Source: Aldrovandia affinis
Taxonomy: Eukaryota; Chordata; Actinopteri; Notacanthiformes; Halosauridae
Assembly: GCA_029706075.1 (NCBI GenBank)
Contig: JAINUG010000052.1
Coordinates: forward strand, 2,569,498-2,633,497
DNA length: 64,000 nucleotides
Direction: 5' to 3'
Shown here: one piece after another, positions 32,781-43,974 of the stretch
Numbering within the stretch: the first letter of the stretch is position 1
How the letters are laid out: each line of letters begins with the position of its first letter
The notes under the pieces: generated by a model
Seen by the model: only the letters and a program-made list of their open reading frames with translations
Told to the model about the DNA's origin: nothing
The model's database searches: none
Translations under genes and position numbers: made by a program

Positions 32781-33815
32781 ACAAGGATGCTGTACAATCC
32801 TCGATCTGAGTGGAGCGATTAAACATGCAGACAGGGTGCTAGTCTGTGACTAATAAGTTGCAGATTCATATTCCATGTGTAGGTACTGCTGTTCCCATCT
32901 TCTGTGAGGATTCAGTAGTATGAATGTGCATTGTGCAAAATATAAGGTTTGTAAAGCCATTCCAGACCAGGATGTTTGATAAGATATACTGTATACAGTA
33001 TATATACTATAATACCCTAAAAAGAAGCACTGTATTCTTATGTCAGAATTATCCTACAGAGTGGCTTTTCACATGGTTCTGATCCAACAAACTCAGACCT
33101 TGTTTGTACAGCATATAATATAGTTGTTATGCAGAAACCTGATTTAGAATGCACAGGACATCTCAAGCCTTCATTGTAGTGTCTGCTCTTGCAGTCCATT
33201 GATGCAACAAGGAAAGACCATACTGCCAGGCCGTGTCTCTTTGGCCTTCACATTAAATGCAGTTGTCTGTTTTTGCCTCAAAGTCACAAAAGTGTCAGTA
33301 AATTCTCTCATTGTCAAAGTGTCAGTAAATCTTTCTCCCTCCCTTGTGTGAAGGGTTATGGCCCCTGCATCTGTTGAGTGTCGCAAAACGTGAATCCATA
33401 TCATTCATTTAAAAATAAAAATAAATTACAGACCATTGCAAATGCCTGATCCTGCAATAGCCTATCGATTTTGTTTGAAACCTTTGAAGTGCATAAAAAT
33501 GTGATTTAAAACAAATAAGCCAAAACATTTTTGCAAGTGACACATGGATTGGTGTATGAACACACCTACCTCTATTCAGCACAATCCTGCCACTTAGTCT
33601 GGTATCGGAAACCTGGGATTGCTTGATCATGTCAGTTTCACAACAAAGCTAATGGTCAATATTGCCCCTCACCCATACTGTGCACACCTGCACAGGAGAT
33701 TGTTATCACTGAAGCAGGAAGGGTAAGATAGGGAAGCTTGCACAAATCTAATAGCAGAGAAGGCAGTGAGAGGAATTTAATTTAACTTGCACTGCTGTTG
33801 GTCAGATGACAGACA
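32781..33815. other. no gene seen
   Basis: Unique-looking DNA between the Gypsy stack and CR1 copy A. No recognisable frames. Confidence 0.4.
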
Positions 33816-36458
33816 TCTCCGTTTGCTAAGTTTAAATAGATTGAGTGCCTTAAGTCTATCATCATAACTTTTACCTTTCATACTCGGTATCAGTTTAGTT
33901 GCCCTTCTTTGGACTTTTTCAAGAGCTTCTATATTGTTCTTGTAGTGCGGTGCCTATAATTGCACACAGTATTCTAAGTGAGGTCTGACAAAGGCATTAT
34001 ATAACATTAATATAACCTCCTTTGATTTATACTCAATACTTTTTGCTATGTATCCCAGCATCCTGTTGGCTTTTTTCACTGCTGTAGCACACTGCTTTGA
34101 TGCAGATAGGCTTTGTTCAACTACAATTCCTAAGTCTTTTTCAAATTGAACACCTACTAACTTTTCTCCTCCCATAAAATACTCCTGTCTAATGTTTTTA
34201 TTTCCCACATGCATAACTTTACATTTAGCAATATTGAATGTCATCTGCCATGTATCTGCCCATTTTTGGATTTTGTTTAAATCATCTTGGATTACTTTAG
34301 TCGATTCCAAACTGTTTGCCAAACCCCCAAGTTTAGTATCATCTGCAAATGTAACTATTTTGCTACTGACGTCCATATCCAGATAATTTATGTAAATAAG
34401 GAAGAGCAGAGGTCCCAGCACCGATCCCTGCGGGACACCACTGCCCACAGCACCGAGGTCAGATACGGCCCCACCTACTGTTACTCTTTGTATTCGCCCT
34501 TGCAGCCAATTATGAATCCACTCTGAAACTACTCCTGCAATTCCTACTGAATTCATTTTAGCAATGAGCCTCTCATGTGGTACCTTGTCAAATGCTTTCT
34601 GAAAGTCCAAATATATAATATCATAAGCCTGATTCAGGTCAACATACTTTGCAGCCTCTTCGAAAAAGTCCAGGAGGTTTGTTAGGCATGACCTCCCTTT
34701 GAGAAAATGTTGACTCTCCCTTAAAATACTATTATTTTTCAAGAATGATTCCAACTTATCCCTAATAATACCTTCCAGCATTTTACATGCGATGCAAGTT
34801 AAACTGACAGGCCTATAGTTCCCTGGGTCAGGATGGTCCCCCTTCTTATATATTGGAATTATACTATCCTGCTTCCAGTCATCTGGTATTTCTCCAGTGA
34901 TTATGGATTGAATTAAAATATCTGTCAATGGTTTATAAGTAATTTCCCGAAGTTCTTTGAGTACTCTGGGATATATGCCATCCGGGCCTGCTGCCTTATT
35001 TGTCTTAAGTTTTACTAGTTTTAGTAGTGCTTCTACGTCCCTTATCTCAAAGTCCTCCAAAACATTGTGTACCTTGTCTATACATTTAGGCATATTTATA
35101 ACCTCTTCTCTAGTAAAGCTCTCAACAAAGTAACTGTTTAGTGTGTTAGCAATATCCTTATTATTATAAACCAAGGTTCCTTCCTTATTCTTAATGCACT
35201 TAACCTCATCCTTAACTTTCCTTTTCTACTACAATATTGAAAAACTTCTTAGGATTACTTTTTGCATCTTGGGAAATTTTAATTTCAAACCGCCTTTAGC
35301 TGATCTTATTTCCCTTTAGCCTAAGCCCGCATATTACAATAATCAAACTTGTTTCTCTCTGAGTTATCCTTTTTATATACTCTGTACAGTCGCTTCTTTT
35401 GCCTCAAAATCTCCCGTAAAGCTTTAGTCATCCACTGCGGAGACTGTTTTTTCATCCTATTTTTCCTTACTTTGGGGATGAATTTACACTGTACATCTAC
35501 AATAACCCTTTTAAATATAGTCAATTTTTCGTTCACAGTTCTGCAATCTAGAAGTTTTACCCAATCTATATTACTTAAATTCTCTCTCATTTTGTTAAAG
35601 TCAGCTCGTCTAAAATAGAAAATTTGCTAGAGGAGGCAGTCTTAACTTGCCAAAAAATATCAAAAATAACTGCACTGTGGTCACTTGCCCCTATTGGTTC
35701 TCCTACCTCTGTGCTGCAAATTCTATCAGGATTGTTACACAAAACCAGATCCAGTATTGATTTCCCTCTCGTAGGCTGAGTAACAGACTGTACCAAAAAG
35801 CAGTCATTGACCATATCTAAAAACTCCTCTTCACATTTGCCCTGACCTGTCACTATCTCCCAATTGATAGAGGGGTAATTGAAGTCGCCCATTATTATTG
35901 TCTCTCCTTCAGCACAGATTTGTTTTATGTTATCAAAGAGCGTACTATTTATGTTACTGTCTGAAGCTGGAGGTCTATAACATACTCCTATATTAAGGCC
36001 CTTCTCACGATCTCCCAATAATCTAATCCAGATGTCCTCACAAGAAACTAATGAGTTTATACCTGGAATTTCCTGCACATTAAGATAGTCTTTCACATAA
36101 AGGGCCACCCCTCCTCTTTTATTAGTTCTATCCTTCCTAAACAATTTGTACCCTCTACATTATATTCCTCCCCATCCGCTGCGCCAAGCCATGTCTCTGT
36201 AATCCCAACAATGTCATAACCCCCATTCAACATGACAGTCTCCAGTTCCAAAAATTTATTTTTTATACTTCTTGCATTTAAACACATGAGCTTCATAGCC
36301 TTACTCACACTTACATTGTCCTTCCCCTCCACACCTGAGTGTGCCGAACCACCTCTATTCACATTATGATAAAATAAATCTTTATTAATGATATCCTCAG
36401 ATTTATTATACTCCGCCCTGGTATCTTCCATCTGGGCAGTCTGTACCTCCCTATCCAT
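33816..36458 (-). pseudogene. CR1 ORF2 copy A (endonuclease-RT)
   Basis: Endonuclease motifs lie in frames 36458-36093 (LMCLNARSIKNK, GITETWLG) and 36144-35587 (CYRPPASDSN, IMGDFNYPSINW, LDLVLCN, GASDHSAV). RT follows in 35590-35321 and 35174-33954: NKAAGPDGIYPRVL, NYRPVSLTCIACK, IYLDFQKAFDKVPHERL, SGVPQGSVLGPLLFLIYI, VTFADDTKLGG. Frames break near 36120, 35590, 35200-35300 and 33954. The RT core from 35174 to 33954 is one open frame of 406 codons with its FADD box intact; one codon is lost in SQHFLKGR compared with copy B (SQHGFLKGR). Confidence 0.87.
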
Positions 36459-36497
36459 AATACTACTACTAATTTCCCTCCCTGCCCCCCCAGTCCC

Positions 36498-37460
36498 TAT
36501 TTTAAATATTCCTCCGCTACCCTAAGCATATGCTGGCCCAATGCATCTGTACCCCTCCGGTTCAAGTGTAACCCATCCCGCTTGTACAGGTCACCCATGT
36601 TCCAAAAGGAGTCCCAGTGCCCCATAAACCTGTACCCCTCTTTCCTGCACCAGGTTTGTAGCCATGTGTTAAACCTCCATATAAAATTCTGCTTGCCTTT
36701 GCTAGCACGTTAATTGGCAGAATTTCAGAGGAGACCACCGTGGAGGTTCTGCCCCTTAACTTTGTTCCTAATTCTATAAATTTGTCCTGCAGAACCTCAA
36801 ACCTACCTTTACCTATGTCATCGATTCCAACATGGACCATGACCACTGGATCCACCCCTGCTCTGGCCAGGAGCTTGTCCGCCTGTTCCAGGAGATCTCC
36901 AACCTGAGCACCAGGCAGGCAACATGCCATGCGAGATTCCTTTTCCCGCGAACAGACTATACTGTCTACATCTCTAATAATTGAATCCCCCACTACAATT
37001 AACTCCCTTTTCCTAGGTAGCATGGCCGCCAGGGTGCCCTGGGGCTCATCAGTCCTTCCGCTCACAGAGGGCTGGGCCAGATCCTCTTCCTGCAAGGGCT
37101 GGAATCGGTTGGACACCACAATCTCTGGAGATGCCGCCCCTGCATGTGCGCGCCCTTTTCTACGCTGGGGCCCTACCGTCACCCAACTCTCTCTCTCCCT
37201 ACCTGCTCTAGAGTCTCCCCCCTACCCCGCTTTGGCGTGCAGGCTAACTCTCTAATGGGCGTACTAATTAGTTCCTGGAACTCTACAGATTCTGCAGGGC
37301 AGTTGAGACCAGCAAGTTGGGCTTCGAGATCAAGGATCTTGCTCTCGAGATGCTTTACAAGCTGGCATCTGTCGCATATGAAACACTCCTGGAAGCCTTC
37401 TTCCAGAAACGCAATCATCCTACAACACTCACACTGCACTGCCGGTGGCCACATTTTCAC
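36498..37460 (-). pseudogene. CR1 ORF1 copy A (zinc finger and esterase domains)
   Basis: The N-terminal frame (37460-37179) has paired cysteines CECC and CDRC spaced as a zinc-binding finger (C4, C6, C7 pattern in CECCRMI..CFICDRC), followed by a coiled-coil-like KHLESKILDLEAQL. The second frame (37182-36562) has the SGNH-esterase blocks VVGDSIIRD (nucleophile serine in GDS) and MVHVGIDDIG, where the usual GTND is GIDD. The C-terminal DGLHLN block follows in a shifted frame near 36560. CR1 ORF1 proteins are known to combine such a finger with an esterase. Confidence 0.8.
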
Positions 37461-37996
37461 CCCTGAATATACCTACTGCTCTCCCTACACTGAACGAATT
37501 ACTGCCCACACAGAGACACCAAGTCGATAAAAAATATTATACACCTCGGTTCCGAACACCCAGGTGCAGAAATGTCTAAATGGAAACAACCTTTAAAGCG
37601 AATTAAAAAACTTTCGGTGCGGTTTGTGTAACAAGAGCCCTGGTAGCAGCCAACCGAAACGGCTATACGCTCTACGCTTGAAATACAACAATTTAAATTT
37701 AAATTTACCAACAAAAAGCTAGTTAGCTATAGTGTATTTCCTACTCTTGGATTTGCTCCTGAGAGGGCGAAAAACCACAAAAAACCTTGCGTCTGCTAGG
37801 TGTGATACAAATCGGTAACTTTTTAACAAGCTTTCCGAAGCTAGATGGGGGAAAAAATGGAAAATTCCCTCTCTGTCCCCTAACGGCGACAAACGTTTAC
37901 CTTAAGAGCAAATATTTTATCCCTTTACCTTTCTGATGATAAACGCCGAACTCTAAGCAACAATACAAACACAATCGCCTCAAACCTCTTTGAATC

Positions 37997-38326
37997 CATC
38001 CATCCATCCATCCATTATCTAAACCGCTTATTCCTCGCGGGGGGGGGCATGCGTTCCAGGCGAGAGGCAGGAATACACCCTGGACAGGTCGCCAATCCAT
38101 CGCAGGGCACACACACCATTCACTCACACACTCATACCTACGGGCAATTTAGACTCTCCAATTAGTCTTTGGACTGTGGGAGGAAACCGGAGTACCCGGA
38201 GGAAACCCACGCGGACACGGGGAGAACATGCAAACTCCGCACAGAAAGGCCCCCGGCCTGGATTCGAACCCGAGACCTTCTTGCTGTGAGGCGACAGTGC
38301 TAACCACTGCATCACCGTGCCGCCAT
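37997..38326 (-). mobile_element. tRNA-related SINE with (ATGG)n tail, 12-bp TSD
   Basis: On the minus strand it starts ggcggcacggtgatgcagtg, with gggttcgaatccagg as B box, then a body containing gaacatgcaaactccg on the plus strand (gtttgcatgttctccccgtg on the minus) and ends in (atgg)n. The 12-mer cctctttgaatc flanks it at 37985-37996 and 38327-38338. It is a widespread fish SINE type. A shortened relative is at 43625-43785. Confidence 0.87.
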
Positions 38327-38459
38327 CCTCTTTGAATCTGTTTTTAAAATCCCCTTTATCATTGAAATACAACCTTTTAAAAAAAAGTGATGTAGATACT
38401 GGAAATGAAATAAATAGTGGGAGTGGATTTGAAGGAAAGACAAAAAAAAATTAGACTAA

Positions 38460-38975
38460 AGATCTTTCTCAGGAAGCCAGGGATATGGTTAGTGATGGCG
38501 AAATGGGGCTTTCTGAAGCATTGGGTGTTTCCAACACACTGTGTCAAAAATGGGTTCAGTACTCGGAGCTTGAGAGAATGCACATTGCCATCTGCTGGTG
38601 AAATGAATGTAACGCAACAGTCAATATCAAGAGCACTGCGTAATACTGGCCTGTATGGCAGGGTGGTAAGAAAAAGCCATTACTTAAAACAAAACATCTC
38701 AAAGCCCACCTGGAGTTTGCTAAACAGTTTGTGAGTGGTCAAGCTAAGATATGGGAAAAGATTTTGGGGTCAGATGAGACTAAAATAGAGCTTTTTGGCC
38801 AAAATGCAAAACGTTATGTATGGTGCAAACCAAACACTGCCTATGCCCCACGTAACACCATCCCTACAGTGAAGCATGGTAGTGGCAGTACCATGCTATG
38901 GGGATGCTTCTCTTCAGCAGGGGCTGGGAAACCTGCCAGAATGGAAGGAATAATGGATGGAGCAGAGCAGGTACA
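38460..38975 (+). pseudogene. Tc1 transposase N-terminal part (element A)
   Basis: The frames carry TLPSAGEMNVTQQSISRALR (HTH region), [14 protein letters not shown] and then, from 38731, [20 protein letters not shown] with the first catalytic aspartate, [29 protein letters not shown]. The sequence stops at MDGAEQV, before the second catalytic aspartate. Confidence 0.82.
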
Positions 38976-38984
38976 GGCATACAC

Positions 38985-39515
38985 TACCGGTCAAAAGTTT
39001 GAGTACACCTTCCATCTGGACTATGGCTAATCGGGCACTCCTTCATTCTTCAGCAAGATAACGACCCGAAACACACCTTGAAGTTGTGCAAGAACTACCT
39101 GGTGAAGGAGGAACGTGAAGGACAACTCAAACTGATGACCTGGCCTGCCCATTGTCCAGACCTCAATCCCATAGAAATTGTATGCGACAAACTGGACAGA
39201 AGAGTCAAAGCAAAGCAACCCACAAGTTTCTCTGGGAATTGCTGCAGGAGAGCTGGGAAGACATATCGGGTGATTTCCTGCTGAAACTTATTAACCGAAT
39301 GGCCTGTGTTTGTGAGGCTGTTATCACGGCAAAGGGTGGCTATTTTGAGGAATCCAAGATTCAATTTTCAATATAATTTTCTTGAACATTTCTTTGATGT
39401 TCATTTTGTTGATGTGTTTTTTGTCATTTTAAAGTATTTACAGAAATGTATACGGTGTAAACATTGTCAATTATGAGATAAACCTAGTTTCCAGCAGGTG
39501 TACTCAAACTTTTTG
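38985..39515 (+). mobile_element. Tc1 element B, internally deleted
   Basis: The left TIR cactaccggtcaaaagtttg at 38985 follows a TA. An inverted match (ggtgtactcaaacttttt) is near 39498-39515, but the outermost bases of the right TIR are diverged or lost. Only the transposase C-terminal part survives between them. It belongs to a different Tc1 family from element A. Confidence 0.65.
39030..39375 (+). pseudogene. Tc1 transposase C-terminal part (element B)
   Basis: Read across two frames: FILQQDNDPKHTLKLCKNYL (second catalytic aspartate), TWPAHCPDLNPIEIVCDKLD (third catalytic residue, glutamate, in the DD34E spacing), RRVKAKQPTS, then a frameshift to ..ELLQESWEDI and ITAKGGYFEESK. The N-terminal two thirds are deleted. 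Confidence 0.82.
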
Positions 39516-39791
39516 CTGACATTTGCTGATTAATTACTACTAATCAGTTTGAGCATGTGAGTTTTTAATTAAAAATATTAAATGTAAAAATAATGTGAAC
39601 GTATCATTTGTAATCCAGCAACATTTCAAAACTTTCCAAGGGTCTGAGTAATTTTGCAAGGCACTGTACATTATATTGCATCTGTGTTCTGATCTGTGTG
39701 CCATGGAAACATATCAAAACAAGGTTGCAATGCAGAGATATGAAATATAGATCTAACTGAACATTTGTTCACTGAACATTAGGGGTGTAAC

Positions 39792-40661
39792 CAGTAGTGA
39801 TTTTAGACCATGTCTTTCATCTCAGCCCCCCTGAAAATGTTTAGTCATTCTTTTCTAAAAAACATTTTTACTTAATATCTATTTTAAAAAATACCACAGA
39901 TATTTCAATTTTGAGAGCGACCACCATTATGGTGTTTTTGTTTTGGGGAATGTAACAGTAAATGTATTACACTGGTCAACACGATTTTTCTTGCATGGGG
40001 TTTTTCAACGGATTCTAGCTAACTTTTGGGTGCTGAATCCAAATCTGGCATTAGTTTTTGCCTATCACATCAGGTTTTTGAACTATGAAAAATCATTATT
40101 TTTGAGAAAGCAGCAATTTTATACTCGAAGTTGAAAAACACTGTTGCATTAGAAGATCGATAGATGCAAAAATGTTTACAATGAAAGGTATCTACTTCAA
40201 TTACAATATTTAATTGTAAAACCTAGATTAGGTAGAGTCTTAACAGCAGATTAGGTAGAGTCTTCACAGCTGCAAATCACAAAAAACATAAACTTATATA
40301 AAACATTTTTTTATGACTTAAAACATTTGTACAATTATTTTAAGGCCCTAAATTAAGTAGTTTTGTGAGAATAATCAAGCTTTTGCTGTTTTATCCCCAC
40401 CAAAATTGCCAGATTGGATGGTCAACTTTTGTAAAATCCATGAATATGGAGCATAGATAGCACAAAAACTTGATGTGAGCTCAGATTTGGATTCAGCAGC
40501 CCAAAATGAGCCAAAACCAGTTTCCAAAGTCCATGCAAGAAAGAAATTTTTTTTTTTTGTAGACCAGTGTATCAATTTTGGCCTGTGTTTTGCATGTGTA
40601 CATCTCACGTTCTCATTGGGGGCTGAGCCCCCCTAAAGGTCAAATCCTACAATCGCCCCTG
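39792..40661. mobile_element. non-autonomous hAT, 870 bp, in TIR of another hAT
   Basis: Its ends are cagtagtgattttag.. and, inverted, caggggcgattgtagg... The 8-bp duplication ggtgtaac is perfect (39784-39791, 40662-40669). No transposase frame inside. It landed about 12 bp from the tip of the hAT element at 39780. Confidence 0.8.
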
Positions 40662-40711
40662 GGTGTAACGGTACACGTATTCGTACCGAACCGTTTGGTT
40701 GGAAGCAGCCT

Positions 40712-41040
40712 GTCAGTATAGTGCAACTGAGGTTGTGTATATCGCTGACAGTACGTTGAACTTGCTTACTCATTTGAGACGGCATCACTCGAATGTGAAT
40801 ATCACTGGTACAAGGAAAAAAACAGAGTGGAGTGCAAACCCAGCTCCCCATGCCATTTAAACAGCCTCTCGCTGATAGAGATTTCATTTTCATTTTCTCC
40901 GACCATACTGTTGTCGAGAACACAGGCTTTAAGCATATGTTGAAAGTGATTGAGCCCCGCTACGAATTTCCCTCTCGTCCTCATTTCAGTACTTTGTTCA
41001 GTAAATCATGGCCAATTAGCCACTGTTTACAAAGTTCATA
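40712..41040 (+). pseudogene. hAT transposase fragments (BED finger and core piece)
   Basis: 40758-40815 reads NLLTHLRRHHSNV, the end of a BED zinc finger with its two histidines. It is followed after a frame change by 40832-41040: MPFKQPLADRDF, DHTVVENTGFKHML, EPRYEFPSRPHF, which matches the ZBED1-type segment just before the catalytic core. Most of the gene is deleted. Confidence 0.78.
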
Positions 41041-41153
41041 ATAAATGAAAAGCAATTTTATGTTTTGCATTTCTTTTTTTCCCGGTGTAACAAAAACGTA
41101 CCGACCTGTTACTTCAAAACCGAGGTACGTACCGAACCCAACATACTGAACAT

Positions 41154-41847
41154 AGTCATTTTAAAACTTTGTTCTTATAGTTGTGCATTGGTAGAATTAG
41201 AGTAGATTGTTTGGAATGTGATGATGCACTTTCAAAAGTCAAAATGGAGAAAGGCAAAAGCACCCTCAATTTCCCAAAACCACAAGCGCACACATGCAAA
41301 ACAGTGATTGCATGCTCTAAAAAATTTTTTGTCTTTTACCCCTGGCTTAATTTCTTGAGTCATAGCATTCCAGGTTTGCCAAATTCCCAGAACGCACTTG
41401 GTTAATTCCCTTGGTCCCAGGCACAAATCTCTTTAAAGATACACCTCTCTGAAAGGCATCGTTATTTCAATATGCTATCAAAGCATGGTACCTGAAGCTT
41501 AAAGCTTTCCAATGTGTCTTATCCAAAAAGGAGATGCTTGGCTGTATATGAAGGATCAATCTTTTCCTTCAACTCTTCATCGTGGAGTCTTTGATGTCAT
41601 CTTTCAAGATACCATACCATACCTCAATCCAGTGAATATGACAGAAGTCAGCTTCGTTGTTTTTTTTTTTTTGAATATGTGTAGTTGTGACCATGACCCA
41701 ATATCTGTCCTTTAAGAAGCAGAAAGGTACAATGTATCAACTGTACAACTGTACAACTACTGTACAACTATACTACTTTGTCAATTATTAAATCCCTGTA
41801 CTTTATTTTTACTGGCAAACAGCTCTGTGCTCATGTGCATAGACATA
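41154..41847. other. no gene seen
   Basis: AT-rich DNA with no recognised element. Confidence 0.4.
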
Positions 41848-42179
41848 CAGTAGGCTCCGTTTTTATTCATACCCTTGATAAAGATGAACAAAAGAGATCG
41901 TATGAAATAAACTATATAAGTAATGAGGTATATTTTATGCTCAAAAACGTAAGAAAATTCCAAACCTACATTACTCATACAATTGTTCAGAAAAACATAT
42001 TTTGTTTTATTAATTATATATTTTTTTCCAGAAAACATCTGGATCACAATGACTCATACCCCTAACTATTCTTTTAAATGTAAGTCTAAAGCTACCATTT
42101 GACGAAGGCTACATGACAATGGCCTTTATGGCAGAGTTGCCAGAAGGAAGCCTCTTTTGAAGATAATTCACCAATGTCA

Positions 42180-43022
42180 TGGTTGTTCCCCTGACTTACC
42201 ACCAGATGGCGGTGTTGCGCCTTTCTGGTGGGAGGGGCAGATGAAATCAATCACCAATTACCTCCCTATTTAAACCCCAGCTGGTTTTCGGATCTTTGCG
42301 AAATCGTAAGCCATTGTTACGATCAAGCCGGTAAGGTCTGTGGTGTCTTTTTAAAGACGCTACTCAATAGAAACTTACTTTAGTAAAAGAAAACGTTCTC
42401 TACTTCAAAACCTTCTTATTTAAAAGAACCTCTTTAGGAAACCTTATTTAGGAACCTTACTACTGTTAGTAGTTTGTTTGGTTTCTTTTGAGCAGTCTGC
42501 GACTGTGTTTTAGGTTTTCATTTTTCGTTCTTTTTGGCTCTACTAGCCTTTTCTCATTTGTTCGGACACTCGGTTGTCTTTGGTTTCGTTGTCCGTTTTC
42601 CATTACCTTTGGGTAATCCGGTGGAGGTATTTTTACCACCGTGGGTATAGTTTTTCTGATTATATATATATATAAGGTATTTTGTTTGTCGGGTGCTTTC
42701 GCCACCCTTACCTTACTAGCTCTGCGGAGCTCTCTTCTGTTCGTTTGTTTTCTCAAAAGAAATATTATAAGGTATTTTGTTTACCGGGTGTTTTGCTACC
42801 CTCACCTTATTTACTCTGCGGAGTTCTTTATTTCTTTTGTTTGTGTCTGTGTGACACTTGACCACCCGTTGGGTGATATTTTCCGTTCCTCCCTTTTGTT
42901 CGTCTCTTCCCTAATTCTCTGTTGATCAGAGCTTGTGGTTAGACTGTAGGACTCTACAGTTTAACTTATTGATCCCCCGGGGCACTGCGAGTGGCGCCTA
43001 TCACCTACCACCCTCACAACCA
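42180..43022 (+). repeat. candidate solo LTR (843 bp)
   Basis: It starts tggttgt and ends acaacca, a perfect 7-bp inverted TG..CA pair, and exactly fills the gap between two adjacent pieces of Tc1 transposase. It contains ctatttaaaccccagc (TATA-like, near 42271). A direct duplication of about 97 bp contains ataaggtattttgttt (about 42673 and 42770) and ctctgcggag. No target duplication was found, so LTR identity is structural inference. Confidence 0.6.
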
Positions 43023-43192
43023 AAGAGTCTTGAATTCACCAAACTACATCCGAACTACAACTGGAACCATGTCTTGTGGCCGAATCAAGGTTTTTGGACA
43101 TGCACATCAGCGTTATGTTTGGCGTCCAAAGAATGCAAGTCGTGTTGAAAAGCACCTCATGCCTACGGTGAAACATGGTGGTGGATCTTTAA

Positions 43193-43293
43193 CCCCTTGT
43201 TGACGATTGCTGCAAATTAGCCTCAAACCCCTTAAGACCTTAATACAGCAAAAAATTAATTTAATTTTTTTTTTTAATTCAGGCAATAAGGGG
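43193..43293. mobile_element. 101-bp MITE with TTAA target duplication (piggyBac-like)
   Basis: Termini ccccttgttg and, inverted, ccccttattg (9 of 10 match), flanked by TTAA at 43189-43192 and 43294-43297. TTAA targets and CCC-starting termini point to the piggyBac superfamily. Leaving it and one TTAA out makes the Tc1 transposase frame continuous at this point. Confidence 0.82.
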
Positions 43294-43624
43294 TTAATGC
43301 TTTGGTGTTGTTTTTCATCCACAGGCCCTGGGGCCCTTATTAAAATAGATGGAACCATGACACTACAGAAGGTGACTACTTGCTGTTATAATGGCAAAGG
43401 GAGAAACTGCAAAGTACTGATAACAGGGGTGTCAATATTTGTGATTCTAGATTTTAATTTATTTATGAACCATTAGATTGTGGTTCGTGCCAATGCATTA
43501 TTATTAAAGAATATCATTTTCTGCATTTTTTGAGCATACAATATACCTCATTACTTATATAGTTCATTTTATATGATCTCTTTTGTTCATTTTTATCAAG
43601 GGTATGAATAAAAACTCTACATGC

Positions 43625-43785
43625 ACTCAAACATGAACACACGTGCATACACGTGGGCGAGAGGCAGGACTGAGCCACACAGAACCACTCCACACAGAAA
43701 GGCCCCCAGCCAGGATTAGAACCCGGGACCTTCTTGCTGTGCAGGGACAGTGCCATCAACTGCACCACCGTGCCACCCTCCTACA
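43625..43785 (-). mobile_element. SINE fragment related to 37997-38326
   Basis: On the minus strand gtggcacggtggtgcagttg and gtcccgggttctaatcc, then a deletion, then cctctcgcccacgtg. The middle body is missing. Confidence 0.75.
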
Positions 43786-43860
43786 ATTTCCAAGTGAATT
43801 TTTTTAAATATTAAAACATTAATTCAAATTAAAACACTTAGAATAATTTGGATTGATAAG

Positions 43861-43970
43861 TTCCCTGTGGCTCATTTGGTAGAGCATGGCAATGGAAATG
43901 CTTAGGTTGTAGGTTTGATTCCCACTGGGACCACATATAAGCGTCTGCTAAATGGCATATATTATATTAA
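43861..43970 (+). mobile_element. tRNA-derived SINE, internally shortened
   Basis: The head ctgtggctcatttggtagag with the B-box-like ggtttgattcccac joins directly to aagcgtctgctaaatggc, so the middle of the SINE is lost. Confidence 0.78.
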
Positions 43971-43974
43971 GCCT

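Larger units (their letters stand above)
33816..37930 (-). mobile_element. CR1 LINE, copy A (minus), lacking its 3' end
   Basis: It is strongly similar over its length to copy B at 46830-51360 but in opposite orientation. It has a 5' UTR (about 37461-37870/37930), ORF1 (36498-37460) and ORF2 (from 36458 down). Similarity to copy B stops at 33816, inside the end of ORF2, so the last ~330 bp including the octamer 3' terminus are missing. As reverse transcription starts at the 3' end, this loss must be a later deletion. Confidence 0.85.
38441..39666 (+). mobile_element. Tc1 element A, left end missing, right TIR kept
   Basis: It ends at 39666 with gggtctgagtaattttgcaa then ggcactg, followed by TA, the right terminus of a common fish Tc1 family. 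Its own left TIR is not found. The transposase N-terminal half and first catalytic motif are at 38460-38975. A different Tc1 (38985-39515) interrupts it. Confidence 0.7.
39780..41145 (+). mobile_element. hAT element (ZBED1/Tol2-like), degenerate, with nested hAT
   Basis: It starts taggggtgtaac, is interrupted by another element (39792-40661 plus the duplicated ggtgtaac), and resumes as ggtacacgtattcgtaccga, a terminus common in fish hAT elements. The right end near 41115-41145 has the related cgaggtacgtaccgaaccc. The 8-mer ctgaacat at 39772-39779 and 41146-41153 would be its duplication. The right TIR is a poor match, so the boundary is tentative. Confidence 0.55.
42106..43375 (+). pseudogene. 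Tc1 transposase (element C), split by two insertions
   Basis: Pieces in order: RLHDNGLYGRVARRKPLL (42106-42179), then after the LTR SLEFTKLH..YNWNHVLW (43028-43080) and the frame KVFGHAHQRYVWRPKNAS, MPTVKHGGGSL up to the MITE at 43192, then MLWCCFSSTGPGALIKIDGTM after it. The DE of the first catalytic motif is damaged (LWPNQG), and the second and third catalytic motifs are deleted beyond 43375. Confidence 0.8.
41848..43618 (+). mobile_element. Tc1 element C with long inverted repeats and two nested insertions
   Basis: Inverted repeats of about 85-100 bp are at 41858-41955 and 43510-43612 (ttattcatacccttgataaa and its complement, through a tatgctcaaaaa block). A TA precedes the left end. The transposase is split by a solo LTR (42180-43022) and a TTAA-flanked MITE (43193-43293). 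The right outer terminus is eroded and abuts a SINE fragment. Confidence 0.8.

Noticed and set aside
36929..37530. Plus-strand frames opposite CR1 ORF1
   Set aside because: Antisense shadows; the minus-strand zinc finger and esterase motifs explain the region.
37985..38338. CRISPR-like or satellite repeat from the (atcc)n run
   Set aside because: Only the tail of one SINE insertion with its own 12-bp target duplication; no spacers.
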